Source of the DNA: Amphibalanus amphitrite
Taxonomy: Eukaryota; Arthropoda; Thecostraca; Balanomorpha; Balanidae
Length of the DNA stretch: 64,000 nucleotides
Reading direction: 5' to 3'
NCBI RefSeq assembly: GCF_019059575.1
Contig: NW_024881523.1
Span: forward strand, 186,001 to 250,000
Below the pieces are notes generated by a model that saw nothing but the letters and a program-made list of their open reading frames with translations, was not told where the DNA came from and did no database searches. The position numbers and the translations under genes were made by a program. Positions 11,682 through 25,000 of the stretch are shown piece by piece. Within the stretch, counting starts at the first letter, position 1. Each line of letters starts with the position of its first letter.

Positions 11682-13063
11682 TGACCTCGTACAATTAGAC
11701 GATAACTTAATTTTACCATAACTTTAGGTGTTCCGCATCAAAATGGGACTGATGTTAGATGCATGGCCAAAGCTTCAGGCGGTGTACACTGTACTCATAT
11801 CCGTACAGAGCGTATCGGCGGTGAACGGAAGTAGTGTACGCTCTTCTGCCACCGTCCCATCATTCCAGTGCGAGCCGGCTACAGCCTACCGCCCGCCCCC
11901 TGTCACCCCCTCGGCCGCTCCTCTCACTCAGAGATGTTAAATGGTCACAATGAGAGGCGCAGTGGCAGCGAGGGGTCCAGGACCGATCTCAGCGTGCTTC
12001 ATCACCAGAGCACTCCGTCAGCCTCCAAACACGCCAACAGTCGAGGGCGCCACACGCCGTTTGCGCTCACTCGCTCGTCTATTGAATTAGTCGCCCTCAT
12101 GTGGCAATTATCCAATGGGGCCAAACGAGTTTCGCTCGGTACAATGAGGAGTCGCCGCGGCAGCCACTCGGCGTCACGGTCGCGGCGGGGGGGGGGGGAC
12201 ACCAGACGCGGCGGGGGGTCGGAAGGCCCGGCGTACGGGGCGCGGCCGGCGCGGCGCCGAGCAGCCCACTGACGGCATCGTCTACAGATGCGAGCGGCTG
12301 CGGGACAGCCGCTATCCGCACAGCAGACTCCCAGCGACAACGGGAGCCTACGATCGACACAGAGAACACTGCGGGCAAGAGTCCACCGCTCACACACGCC
12401 GCAAATAAGAGCATTTTCCACTCACTCACTCTCCCGAGAGCGCGATACTGACACTGCATCCTCTTGGGAGCTGGTCTCCGAATTATATACGCATTCCGAT
12501 AAGTGCGTCTCCTGACTCCGAATATACACTATTAGCATCGAAACGGGCCTCCCAGTCATACACGCTCTGGCCAGTGGGTTATCCCAGCCAGGCAAACGCT
12601 CCTCCGAGTAAAACACTCAGAAGAGGAAATGTCGGTCACGCACGTCCAAATAAGCATGCCTCCAAGTTACGTCATTATGAGAGAGATGGTCTCTCTCTAA
12701 TACCCCCTGGGGTCAGCGGGTCATTCCAGTCACGCGCGGTCTCTCGATAACACACAATTAGGGGAGCGAGTCTCGCAGCTAAAGCACGCTCAGTCTTTTC
12801 ACACTTCGTCCAGTTACGACATCAGGAGAACGCGTCTCCTGGTCACACCCACCCTCACAAGAACGCTTCTTCCGGTCACACATTCAGGAGAACGCGTCTC
12901 TCAGTCTCTAACACTCGGAAGAGCGGTTCTCTCCCACACACGCCTAACTCTCACACGCGCTTCGTCTCTCTCACCCATCCTCAGAGCGGCTCTCCCTCCG
13001 CGCGTGCCGCCGGGTCTCGGGGCCGGTGCCCCCGTTTGTACAGCGCTGGCCGCCGGCGGGCGC
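11682..13063. other. Downstream flank of the glutamate transporter gene
   Basis: This lies 3' of the transporter stop codon, so part is probably its 3' UTR. From about 12420 to 12990 the sequence is a degenerate tandem array of roughly 45-bp units containing GAGAACGCGTCTC, CACACATTC and related blocks. The GC-rich stretch 12100-12330 has open frames on both strands but no recognisable protein. No poly(A) signal was found for the minus strand. Confidence 0.45.
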
Positions 13064-16000
13064 TCACAGCGGAGTGGCCTCCATGCCGTTCTCGCCGCCC
13101 TCCAGTTTGGCGGTGACGGTGTCGGCGCGGTGCTCGATGTTCGCCAGCTCCTGTTTGCTCAGGTGGTTGACGATGCCGGCGCCCAGAGAGTCGCCCAGCA
13201 CGTTGATGGTGGTCCGGAACCGATCGCTGCCGATACAGGCTGGCGTCAAACTCACAACAATGAAAACGCTTCGCAGAATGGCTAATGCGCGTTTGGTAAC
13301 GCAAAAAAGGATCGGGTCAAGCCGAGGGGATGAGGGTAGAATATCTGTTTTACTCACAGGGGCCAATCGCTGTGCTAGGCGGACTGGTAAAGGAGTGGGG
13401 CAGTTTCTGGTAGGTACTGATGAACAGACGGGATGTAGCGCCCGTATTCTGATGCTCACCACAGTCAATATCTGTGCTAAGCGGGCTGGGAAGGGGTGGG
13501 ACTGTTACTTGGAACTGGCAGTCGCCGGTCTGATACTCACAGGAGCCAGTCGACGGCGATGATGAGCGAGACATCCTCAGCCGGCAGTCCGACCGTATCC
13601 AGAACCATCACCATGGTAACCAGACCCGCCTGAGGGATGCCGGCCGCGCCGATACTGGCCGCCGTCGCCGTGATACTGAAACACACCGACACATAACGGT
13701 TAGCAGCGGTCAGAGAACATGGGAGATGAGCTGTGACATTGGACAGGTTCTGCAACAGATGAGATAAAATGGTGGTCGGGAACTGCAACAGATGAACTGT
13801 AACATTGGGGAGGAACTGTAGTCGATGAGCTGTAACATTGGTCAGAGCTGCAGAACAGTTTCTCCTTGAGCTCTGCGTGTCTGCCTGTCTCGTCTCTTTT
13901 ATCGTGCATAGGAAGGGTGATGAGCCACGGTTGCCAGTACCGTCCACTAACACCCCCGGACAAGACAGATGCTAGATAGTAATTTTGCCGAGATGCCTAA
14001 TGTGAAACTGCTGAGTGCCGTTGGACGCAACAGAAGAACTGCCATTGATTTTCCAAGTACAGCTAAGCTGTCGATGGAGCTGCCAGTAAAACTGCCAGTT
14101 TTATCTTCCTTGTGAACTGCGGAACCGACATTGAAGCTATCTGAGTCCTACGCTGAGCTGCGCGTCCGTCGGTCCTATACCACTTGCGACAACACCTGTC
14201 TTCCATCGGCGCTTACCCCGTGACCCAGCGATGCAAGCCAGCGAATTGAACGGCTGAATCAGCCTAGATTCAACATTCACACAACTGGTACAAAGCTGCA
14301 CGCATTGCATATGTATGAATCAGGTACAGAGATTAGAACAGAATGAAAAGCAACACATTATGTATGTTTATTGCCAATGACGTCTTTGATTAAACGTGAT
14401 ATAAAAATCAGCAGGGCAAATGTACCTATGTATCGATATTTGACAATTCCATTTAATTTATCCTGTGAATTCTATTGTATGACGCTTTCGTTACGTAACA
14501 AAGCACTAAACGTGACTTTACAAAAATAAATGTCAAATTGATAGGTTCGTAGACTCGGCCAGACGTTCGAACTCAAAGTTGGACGATCACATCGCCTCCA
14601 AGAAATCCATCATCCGAAGGCAAGCTTCACGGCCTTAGTAACTGCATAAAGTCACACCCAATGACTGATAAAATCAGTCTGTAATCTATCATGGAACATA
14701 TGTGCTGATTTCAACGACAAACGTTTTTGCACCGACAGAAAGAGCGATTATCAGGTCACAGGTGCGCCGAACTGCTTCACGCCGACCCGCGGCGGACGGC
14801 TGGGAAAGAAATGCAGGTGGTAGGCTGTGCCGCAGTACACCGGACGTCTGCGGGTAGTCTACCCACGCAGGCGTTCGCCAAACTGCCGAGCCGGGTGTTG
14901 AGAAGCAGCGCGCGAGAAGGCTCTGCTCTCATGAACTGCACTAACACGCCGGCCTGTGGTGATAGGAGAACATAATTGAGTTCTGCCAGGACTGATGGCT
15001 GAGCATGCTCAAGTTACGTAACGCATTTTGTGGTACTGCCGTGTTGTGCATTGTAATGACATACTGCAATGTGGTAAGTCTTCTAGTCGGAGACACAAAG
15101 TTAGAAGGTCGCGTTATCTTCTTCCTGTAGGTTGCAAACTAACAGTTAAAGCTAAATCGTGTTTGAACACGATACGATATTCGTCTTTCCTATTTCTGTA
15201 CACCAAGACCAACTACCAAGGCCTATACCTACGTAAATCATCATTAAGCTGATCCTCGGCGAAAGTCGATTATAACCATCCCGTACAACTTAGTGATAAA
15301 CGAAGGTGTATTGAGTGAGATATAGTGGTCCATCTATTTAATCACATTTCCAAAGCTGTCCCGGGTCAGAACACTAACTATGACTTCATACGTGAAATGA
15401 AAGCTTTACGATAGTTGCGGCTTAACGGCTTGCCATTTATAAGGAACCCATACATTGCTTAGATAAGTCATCGCGAGAAACTGCTGATGATTACCTTATG
15501 ATTGATGCATGATTAATTAATGGATATAGTCTATGGGTACTATTCCGGAGGCAGAGAGCGTACGAATATTCAAGCTGCGTTTGTGCAATGCTGCTTTATT
15601 AGGATCATCTTGGGTAATGGCTGTCATTTATCCATTCGTGATAAGCTCATGAGATAACTGGGGTTAATGGACCAATGGAATAACGATGCAAAATGATTAA
15701 ATTGCTCGATTCCAAACACGATATCGACCGTCTCCAGGAACAGATCATTTGGTGATCATGTTGAATCGTTTGTTCATTGACTTTGCTGCACATCATTTGA
15801 ATAGGCATCATCAATCGAAATACGTTGTAAATGAGGTGTCAACTATATTTAGATGTTGGTGTCCATCAGGGCTGCGGAGTCGGAGTCGGAGTCGGAGTCG
15901 GAGTCGGTCGGAGTCGACAGTTGTGACCGGAGTCGGAGTCGGAGTCGGAGTCGATTTTAGAAACCCGAGCCGGAGTCGGAGTCACCGAAAATCTGTCGAC

Positions 16001-19000
16001 TCCGCAGCCCTGCTAGGTCTGCGGAGTCGGAGTCGGGAGTTGAAGTCGGTCGGAGTCGACAATTCTGCCCGGAGTCGGAGTTGGAGTCGGAGCTGGTTTT
16101 TGAAAGCCGGAGTCGGAGTCGGAGTCGGAGTCGCCGAAAATCCATCGACTCCGCAGCCCTGGACTGTCCATTGCTAATGATAGAAATTAATGGGTTTGTT
16201 CAAATTAATGTTTCAATTTTCGGTAACATCATAGAGTTATCATAGCCCGAAGTGGCCTTTTAACACAGCAAACTTCGGGGTTTCGAACATTTTCACATAA
16301 TGTCAGCTTTCAAGTTTACCTATGCGGCAAGTTTCTGCTTTCTGGGTCCGCCTCTCGATCCGCGGCGGACGGCTCGGAGAGTAATGCAGGTGGTAGGCTG
16401 TGCCGCAATGCACCGGATATCTGCGGGTGGACTACCCACGCAGGTTTACCTGACAATACCGATCATCCTTTCGGCTAAAACATCACAGGTACGACTGTGC
16501 TGCTGTTTCTGTCCATTGAAATAAAGTAACGAGCTCTGACTGTTGATGCATAGGCATTGCAGGCATAATGTTGCTCGTTTTTATTCACCAACGAACTTCC
16601 AGCTCTTATGTCTGAACAAAACATCTCCCTCTGGGCCCCCTAATCTCGGACCTCTGCGGTGCGTGGTGGCGGAGTGACGAAATGCCCATGGAACTGCTGC
16701 GCGAAACCCAAACCACGGACCGACCATTTAGCGCCCGCCTTTGTGGCCGCCGCCCGATATTTCTTCCAGACTCCATTAGCGCTGGACAGATAGAGCTATG
16801 GGCTTAATTGTGTCTCCGATCGAGTTGCCCGTATTTCTGCGACCATGGCCGGTGGTGATAATTTCTGCACCGGCCAGTGCGCGTCCAGCCGGTAACAGGA
16901 ACCCGTGCGGCGCTCCGTCCGACGGCGGCGGCGCCAGACGGTCCCGTCTGCCACCGGCCAGACCGACCACAGCAGGAGAGAGAGAGAGCAGAGAGAGCAA
17001 GGAGCGGGCGGCGACAGAGCGCCAGCTCACATACAAAATGCCGCACCAGTTGCTGAAATATGACAAAATGAAACACTGCTCCAAGAAATATGGCAGCATG
17101 CAATATGTATCCGTGATTGATGGTCCGGCCAATATGCCCCTGTATAAGTGCCTATCAAACTCGACTGGCAACTTACGGGGTTATCATGGCTGAACTGCAA
17201 TATAAGGGTAAATATTCACCGGCGCTAGTGCATATCGGGCCGAGAGAGTGGGGCCCGGACGCGCCGGTGAGATGTGCGGTCTCTACGCGCTCGGTGTGAG
17301 TAATGACGTGTCGTGTCTTTGTCATGACGCTTTAATGCCAATGTAATTTGGCCAGGTTCTGATGGACAAATTTGGGTCGCATTGCTTTTGGGAAAAAAAC
17401 CTTCATGGTGTGTCAAAAGTGGAAATAGCCGGTGCGCCGTCTGGCAACCCGGCAGCCCGCCGCCATAGGGAAATTCATGCTTTTTGTCGCTTTTTCGCTC
17501 CTTATGAGTCACTTGATCTAATTAGAGCTCAACTAGGAACGAGGCGGGTCACTTGGACGTATTCGGTAGCCGAATACGGATTTTTGGAGCCAATACCTGG
17601 GAAACCCTACCCGCCCAATGCGAGTATTTAAGAGTCTGCATGCCCAAATTAACGCTGAGCGCGGCCGTTTTCGGTCGGTTTTCCGCGACCTTGTGGCGAA
17701 ATCGCCTTATTTATTCAACCAGGGTGGGCTAATTCGCTTAACTAGGAATGAGGCGTTGAAGAGAATTATTCAAGGAATAGAGTTGTGCAAAAATATTATT
17801 TGTATTGTTAAAACTGTATCCGCCCTCGAACGATAAATATTGTTGACCCATCAGGAACACATCCCCTGGAATGCGTTTGGACTTGGCTGGATCTAATATT
17901 AGCGAGTATCTGCTAATGCAGTTTCTTGGCTTACACAGTACGCACACAAGCATACATACTTCCTGCCCTTGGTTATCCCTCACTTGAATGAAAATGTTGC
18001 TATAATAACCATTCCAAGCAGTTAACAGGTTTTAGTGCAGTGCCAAGTCGGAACCGTTCAGCGCCGCCAGTCTCCCAGGCGGCGCGTAACGGCCGCCGTC
18101 GGCCGCGCGCCGCCGCTCTGGCAGGGTGTTTGACTTCATATCTCTGTTGCTAGAAAAGTTGTGGACCGATTTACATGATTCTTGCATGAAAAGATCCGCC
18201 ATTCAATTCTTAGCAGATAACGAAAATTTGACGTCAATTGCACGATCCGCTGCCCATATTGTGGTACTGCCATCTATTGACAAGGCTGGCGAACTAAAGC
18301 CGGGCGGCTATTTCCACTTTTGACACACCATGGCAGCTCTTTCAGGGATAAACAAGAGAAAAATGGGTACAATCCAAATCATTTCACTGATGGCAGCATG
18401 GCAAAACAATTAGCCAAAACCAATGGAACTCCAAACCAATCCGAAAAGGTGGTTTGCATATACTGGTGCTTTAAACGGAGCCAGCGATCCATGTCATCAG
18501 TAACAGCCTTATGCCTTCCCTCGCGCGCCCCGCCGAGGTTCGGCGCCCCATTTCCTCTGCCGTCGGGGCCATTTCTGCGGCCGCCGGCTCTGAGCGGCGC
18601 TGTTTCTTGCGGCCGCTGGCAGTTGGTCTCTAATCAGCCGGTCGTGTCGACAGGCGGCACCGCGGGTGAAGATGGATGGAGGCCGGTGGAGCGGCATTGG
18701 CCGGCTTGATACTGTGCTGAGAGCGGTATTGGACGGCTTGATACTGTGCTGAGAGCGGTATTGGACGGCTTGATACCTATTGTGCTGAGAGTAACGCTGG
18801 GTGGTAAATAGTGTGCTGTGCTGAGAGTGGTACTGGACGAGTACTTTGCTGAGTCTGAGAGCGGCACTGGCTGGGGGTACTGTGCTGTGATGAGAGCGGC
18901 ACTGGTCGCCGGTCGGGTACTGATCTTTACTGAGACTTGTACTGGGTGGTGCCTGTCTTACTGTGCTGGTAGCGGCAGTAAGACAGGTTTTGCCGACAGG

Positions 19001-22000
19001 CGGACTTTGGGATCCAGTGATTATCCTACACATCACAGCATCTGGTGCATGTATCTGACAATGTGCCCGTGCTGCTCACCTGATGGCGATGATGCTTCCG
19101 ATGCCGAGACTGACGTTGCGGACCTGGGCGATGAAGATGGCCGCCACGGCCTCGTACAGCGCCGTGCCGTCCATGTTGATGGTGGCGCCGATGGGCAGCA
19201 CGAACCGGGCCACGCGAGAGTCCACGCCGTTCTTTTCCTCCAGCGCGGCAATCGTCAGCGGCAGTGCCGCCGAGCTGGGGTCACAGGTCAACAGGTCAGG
19301 GTAGTCACAGGGTCAGAGGGGTTACACAGGTCACCGGATCAGAACGGTTACATAGGTCACGTAGGTCAAAAGGGTCACAGATATCGCAGAGGTCAAATAG
19401 GTCAGAGAAGAAGATAGGTATAAGTCATGTATATCTCAAAGGTCAACGAGTCAGACGGGTCATGGCCAAAGATCTGAGGATCACCTGATTGCATATCATA
19501 GCTCGCTGTCCGGTAGGGAGCGACGCGATGGTGAGGTGACAGTCGCGACACGCGCACTGACCTGGATGATGTGCCAAAGGCGGTGGCCAGCGGCTGACTG
19601 ATGTTGGCGATGTAGCGGAACGGCAGCTCGCGCACGATCAGCACGTAGATAAGCACCAGCACGATGAAGCCGTGCACCAGGATGCCGACCAGCACCGTGA
19701 TGAAGTACATGCCCAGCTGGCCCAGCAGCACAGAGAACGACTTCAGCTCCAGGATCTTGGCCGCGATCAGGAAGCACACGCCGACGGGGGAGAGCCTGTC
19801 GGCAGCGTGGGTGGAGACAGCGCTCAGCTCGCTGCCAAAATCAGCCGCTGAATTCCGACTGGAGCTACCCAAAACGGCAGCCGGATCCTGTAATGAAGGC
19901 TGTCCCGCGGCGTTCGGCGGCCGCTCCCGGGTTTCGGTACCAGCGCGGCCGGCCCATTCCGTATGCGGCGGGGGCGGTCTGAGATGACGGCCGCAGCCCC
20001 TCCGACACTTCATCAAAGGCAGCCGCGACGCCAGTGGCAGCCAAACCCCTCGTATTTCACCCACTTCACGGGAAACGGGACGGGCGAGTCTAGCGCGGCG
20101 CCCGGAAACTGGGCAGTTTAAGGATATGAAACACGGCATTGAACAATGAAAGATGAGCATCGTAAATGTGCACTAAAAAACATAAGCCAAACGGAAACGA
20201 ATAGGATAAGTCAAAAACGAAACTTGATGCGTAACACTGATGGATGAGCAGCTGGCGTACATAGAATGAATGGCGGAAATGCAGGGTATGGACTAAGCAA
20301 ATTAGAATTACTTTATGATACACTACGTTTCAATGCAGATCAGCGACACATATTCAATAGTTTGTTCATCATCCATTTAGTTAGCCCAAGATCATCTCAA
20401 GTCTCGATCGCGCTTTCTCACCAGATGACGATCCTGGTCAGGTGCATGATGGCCTCGGACAGAGCTGAGAAGAACTGCAGCAGGATCTTGCCTTGGTCCT
20501 TCATCATGCCTATGACGATGCCGAAGACGATGGAGAACACGACCAGACCGGTGATGTTGGCGCCCTCGCTGTACTGGCCACTGATCTTGAACATGTTCAC
20601 CGGTATGTCTGCGGAGGCGAGAGAGGGCCAGGTCAAGTCGGGGCACACCGAAGTCAAAGCGGACATCGGTCAGTTCATGTCAGGTTACGATAGAGTAATG
20701 ATCGGGTCAGGTCACGATCAAGTTAGTTACAGCGCTATGACATGTGGGAATCGAGTCACGTCAGGATTACATAGAAGCTGGTACGAAAAGTAAAATGATG
20801 TGTGTTTTCCGTCTGGCTATGCTTACTGGCCGAGTCGTTGCCGACCTTTTGTCGATACTTTTCCTCATCTTCTTCAGTGGGTGTGATGAGCACAGTTCGA
20901 TACTGAAACAAAACACCAGAGCACAGGTCACCTCATCGTAGTGAGTCACTCAGCTTCCTATTTTACCGATCAACCGAGCAATATACTAGTAGCATGTCAT
21001 CCTTTTCAGTGTAAAAACAATCCATGAACATCTAGCAAAGCGTCTGCTGACGTTAATGATATCACTGAATGTCATAAATGTCATTGCTTAGGTGGCAAGC
21101 AGTTATCAAGCGAACCAGTGTCACTGTTACATTTAATTCAATTTATGGGTGGTATAGGAGACACGAATGACTACTGCGCTATGCAAACTGATACACTGCT
21201 TTAGATCGTGTCAACATTGAAATTTCGAAACAATGTTAATGTCAGGCTGTCCTGTCTTATTGCAAGACATAAATCGGATGTGGCCGTTTCGGTGCGAATG
21301 GCGTCCTGACAATGAGGTCGGTTTCATTTCATCTGTCGGATTTGTCCGGCTCAGAGGTGCGGTGGTGCATGTTAAGTTTGCTGGCCTCGACCCACCCGCT
21401 TCAGAGTGTGGCGCCGCACACAAATAGCCACACGACATCCCATCCGAGGTCGGAAATAGTCCAATCGCGTTTCGAGGAACCCCGGCCGACTGCCCAGCTG
21501 TTGCTCGGTCATTTATCAGTTAGCTGTGATATGAGGTCAGTCGAGTCGCTGGCGTCCGTGGTCGCCGTCCAGTGTCTAGTGGCGAATGGCCAGCGGATGT
21601 TGTTAACATTATCCAATGACCAGTGACCGGAGACAGTGCTCTGACATTGACCTGGCGAATTGTGAGCTGGGTTCAGTCGCTGGCACCTAATGACATCCCA
21701 GCCGTAAGACGATTCAGCCGTCCACCCGTGCAGCCGTACAAGTGTTTAGCCGTCTCCTGCCGTGCCCATCATTCCATGCTGCAACGCTGTCTCAACGTTC
21801 TGCGTTCGTTCAGCTGCGTCCAGGGTCCAGCCGTCTCTATACGTTTCCAGTCATCTTCAGCCTTCTCTACTCTCCATCCGTCTCAGTCTTTTCTTCTTTC
21901 CACCCATCCTTTATCAAAATCCAGCCGTCAAGTCTTTTTCAGCGATCTGCCGCCCCGCCCAGCGTCCCCACACACAGAAAAATATTAACACCGTTAGCGG

Positions 22001-25000
22001 TGTAATTGCACAGTACATATCTGAGCACTTGAGGAAAGTTAATTTAGTCCCTTCCCCGCTTAAATTACTCGCGCTTCCAAATGAACACCAGGAAGAAGGT
22101 AATAGAACACTGTTAGGAGGGTTGGGTGTTTTACTACATGTAGTACATGTAGTAAAATACATGTAGTAAAACACCCAACCCTCCTAACAGTGTTCTATTA
22201 CCTTCTTCCTGGTGTTCATTTGGAAGCGCGAGTAATTTAAGCGGGGAAGGGACTAAATTAACTTTCCTCAAGTGCTCAGATATGTACTGTGCAATTACAC
22301 CGCTAACGGTGTCAATATTTTTCTGTGTGCAGTGTGTCATTTCCAGCCTCAACGCAGTCCCCAGGTCTCCGACTTCTCTCGACCCCGCCCGACGCTGCCA
22401 ATTGCGTCGATTGAAATAAATGGCCGCCTCTGCAGACGCCGCCTCGGCCTTGGAGACGCGTTCACAGTTTGACAGCTGCGGATCAGTGTGGGGGTGGGTG
22501 GGGGGAGGGCGCTGGAGTCCTCTGGAGGCTGTCGACGGTCGTGGGGTGCGTCTGCTAGAGGCTCGTTGGCAGCGGTCGGCGACCACCACCAGCGCTGGGA
22601 GGTGTGGGAGGGGAGGGACGGTATACGAGCCAAACACCGCACGTCCGCGGGTGGATAGCGAGGGAACAGGTGGAAGCACACAATTGGGTCCGCTGGTGAC
22701 TCAGACGGTCGCGTCGGGTCGGAGGGTCGAGCGTATGTTGGGAAAGGCGCACAGGTGGGTGGGATAGTTAATTAGCGTGGCTTAATTATTAAAGCCACGG
22801 AGCGGTATGTGATGGCGCCATGTTTGCGCCAAGTTTGGATTTCTGCAAGCAGACTTTCATACATGAATAACCGATACAACGAACGTGCTTAAAAAGGTTC
22901 GTCGGAGATGATGTCAAGGGCAAGGAAAATTAAGACCAATGGTTAGGGCATTCTTTAAAAAAAATAACACAAATGTCAAGAATGATCCGACATTAATAAG
23001 GCATAATATTGCCGCAACTTACGTGGAAATTGGCTGCTTGCACCAGGTTGGGCGGAAACATATTCCTGAAACGAAAACAGACCATCATTTCACATCAGAC
23101 CGACTCACGGCCAGCAGTACAAACATTTACCGAGTCATTCCGTAGAGTTATGCCTACTTACTCTGAGGTCAGATATTTTAGGCTCATTTGGTAGAAATTT
23201 AGCAGTGGCGGCGGAAGGTAATTTTGGATGGGGGTGCAAAGTTTTCTCGAGGGGCCCCTCTGGAAGTTTGGGCCCCCCTTCATTTTTTTTTAGTGATTAT
23301 TATTGATTTATGGAAAACGAAGATTTTGGAAAACTATCCCCATACACACAAGTTCTGCAAAATGTTTGAAATTGCAGTGTACCTACCTATCTCAAATAAT
23401 GAAAGCATAAAGAAGCAAATGCAGCTAGTTTTTATCGGCTAATCTTTTAGTCTACCCACCACCCGCAGCGTCTCAAACCACTTTTCTGGATCCGCAGTGG
23501 ACCATTGAGGGCCCTACGAGACCGTTCCAAGAATTGACCGTGTTTAGAAGCCCCTTGGAAACCGACCACATAGAGACTCCTCCAGAGACCTACATGACTC
23601 CCCAGACTGAATGAGCCCTCCGATCAGGGTCGGTCCCTTAAAAGTTGCTGAAAGGTTTCAGAAGGCAGTATAGGCTCGAAAGTCTTTTGAGGGCTCTCAG
23701 AAACCGGCATCGGACCCCAAAAAAGCCTGTATGGAGGCCCTCCAAAGCCGGGATGGAGGCCACATGAGCCAATGTTTAGCCTAAAGAGCCGGTATGGAGA
23801 ACTGAATAGAGGAAAGGGGTCTCAGTGGGGCCTTCAGGGGCAAGCGTTTGAGCCTCAAAAGTATGCGTGGGGTCTTACAGGCAGGTAGACCCCTCGAGTA
23901 TGCACGGGGTCCCAGGAGCTCGCGTGTGAGCCCAAATATTCGGCTGGCGGCTACTAGAACCAGCATGGGGATTCTTAGAAGCCGCTTAGACCCACATTTC
24001 ACGGGTCATGAGTCCCAAGAGTCGATGTAGGGGCCATAAAAGCCGGTGTAGGGCCCATGGCCTCATAAGTTCCGACATTGAGACTCTCAGAGGCCGGCGA
24101 CGGGGCACCAAGAGCAGATAAAGTGCCTCAACAAGCCGACATGGGGACTGAGAATCAGTGTGGAATTCCAGGAGCCTGCGTGAGCTCTCAGAGAGCTTCG
24201 TATTTCGTAAGGTCCACAAAGGTCGTTGGGTCCTCTGAATCTGAACTCTGCGGGGCCCTCAGAGGCTAGCATGTCACCTGGCACCTGCCTGCGTTGAGTT
24301 GAGACCCTCCGAGGCCGTCGTAGGGTTCTTCAGAGGCCAGCGTTGGCCCTTGAAGCCTTCGTTAGGCCCTAGAAGCCGTCAAGAGGGCTCTCAGAAGTCA
24401 GAGGTCAGCATGGCCCCTAGAGCCTGCCTGCATCGAGGCCCTCAGAGGCCGTCGTGGGGCCCTCAGACGCCAGCGTGGGCCTTTGGAGCTTGCGTTGGGT
24501 CTAAAAGACCATCGTGAGGGCCCACAGAGGTCGTCGTCAGGGCCCTCAGCCCCTCGGGGACCGTCCTGGGGTCCTCAGAAGTTGTTGTGAGGGCCCTTAG
24601 AAGCCTTCGAGAGGATCATCAGAGGTCGTTTGAGGGTCCTTGGCCATAGTGAGGGTCTTCATGGGTACTCAGATACCTTTGCAGGGCTCTCAGAGGCCTT
24701 GGTAAGACCGCTAGAGGCCATCGTTAGGGTCCTCAATAGACCGTTGCAGGGCCCTCAGATGCCAGCAGCCTGGTTGTGTTGGGGCCCTCAGAGGCCGTCG
24801 CTGGGCCGTCTGAAGCCAAATGGGCCCTCGGACTTGAGTTGGGTCTAGGACCGTCACGAGGGCCTTAGAGACCGTCGTAGAGGCCCTCAAAGGCCAGCGG
24901 GCCCCTGGAGTCCTGTGGGACCCTCAGCGGTCGTCATGAGGGCCCTTAGTGGTCGTTATAGGGCCCCAGGGGACAGAGGTCGTCGTGAGAGCCCTCAGAG

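Noticed and set aside
12001..12460. Overlapping open frames on both strands in a GC-rich block
   Set aside because: No recognisable domain, no consistent splice sites, and equal openness on opposite strands, as expected from GC-rich non-coding sequence.
16776..17193. Overlapping 131-residue frames on both strands inside a transporter intron
   Set aside because: Mirror frames in a GC-rich stretch with no recognised family and no splice sites in phase with the transporter.
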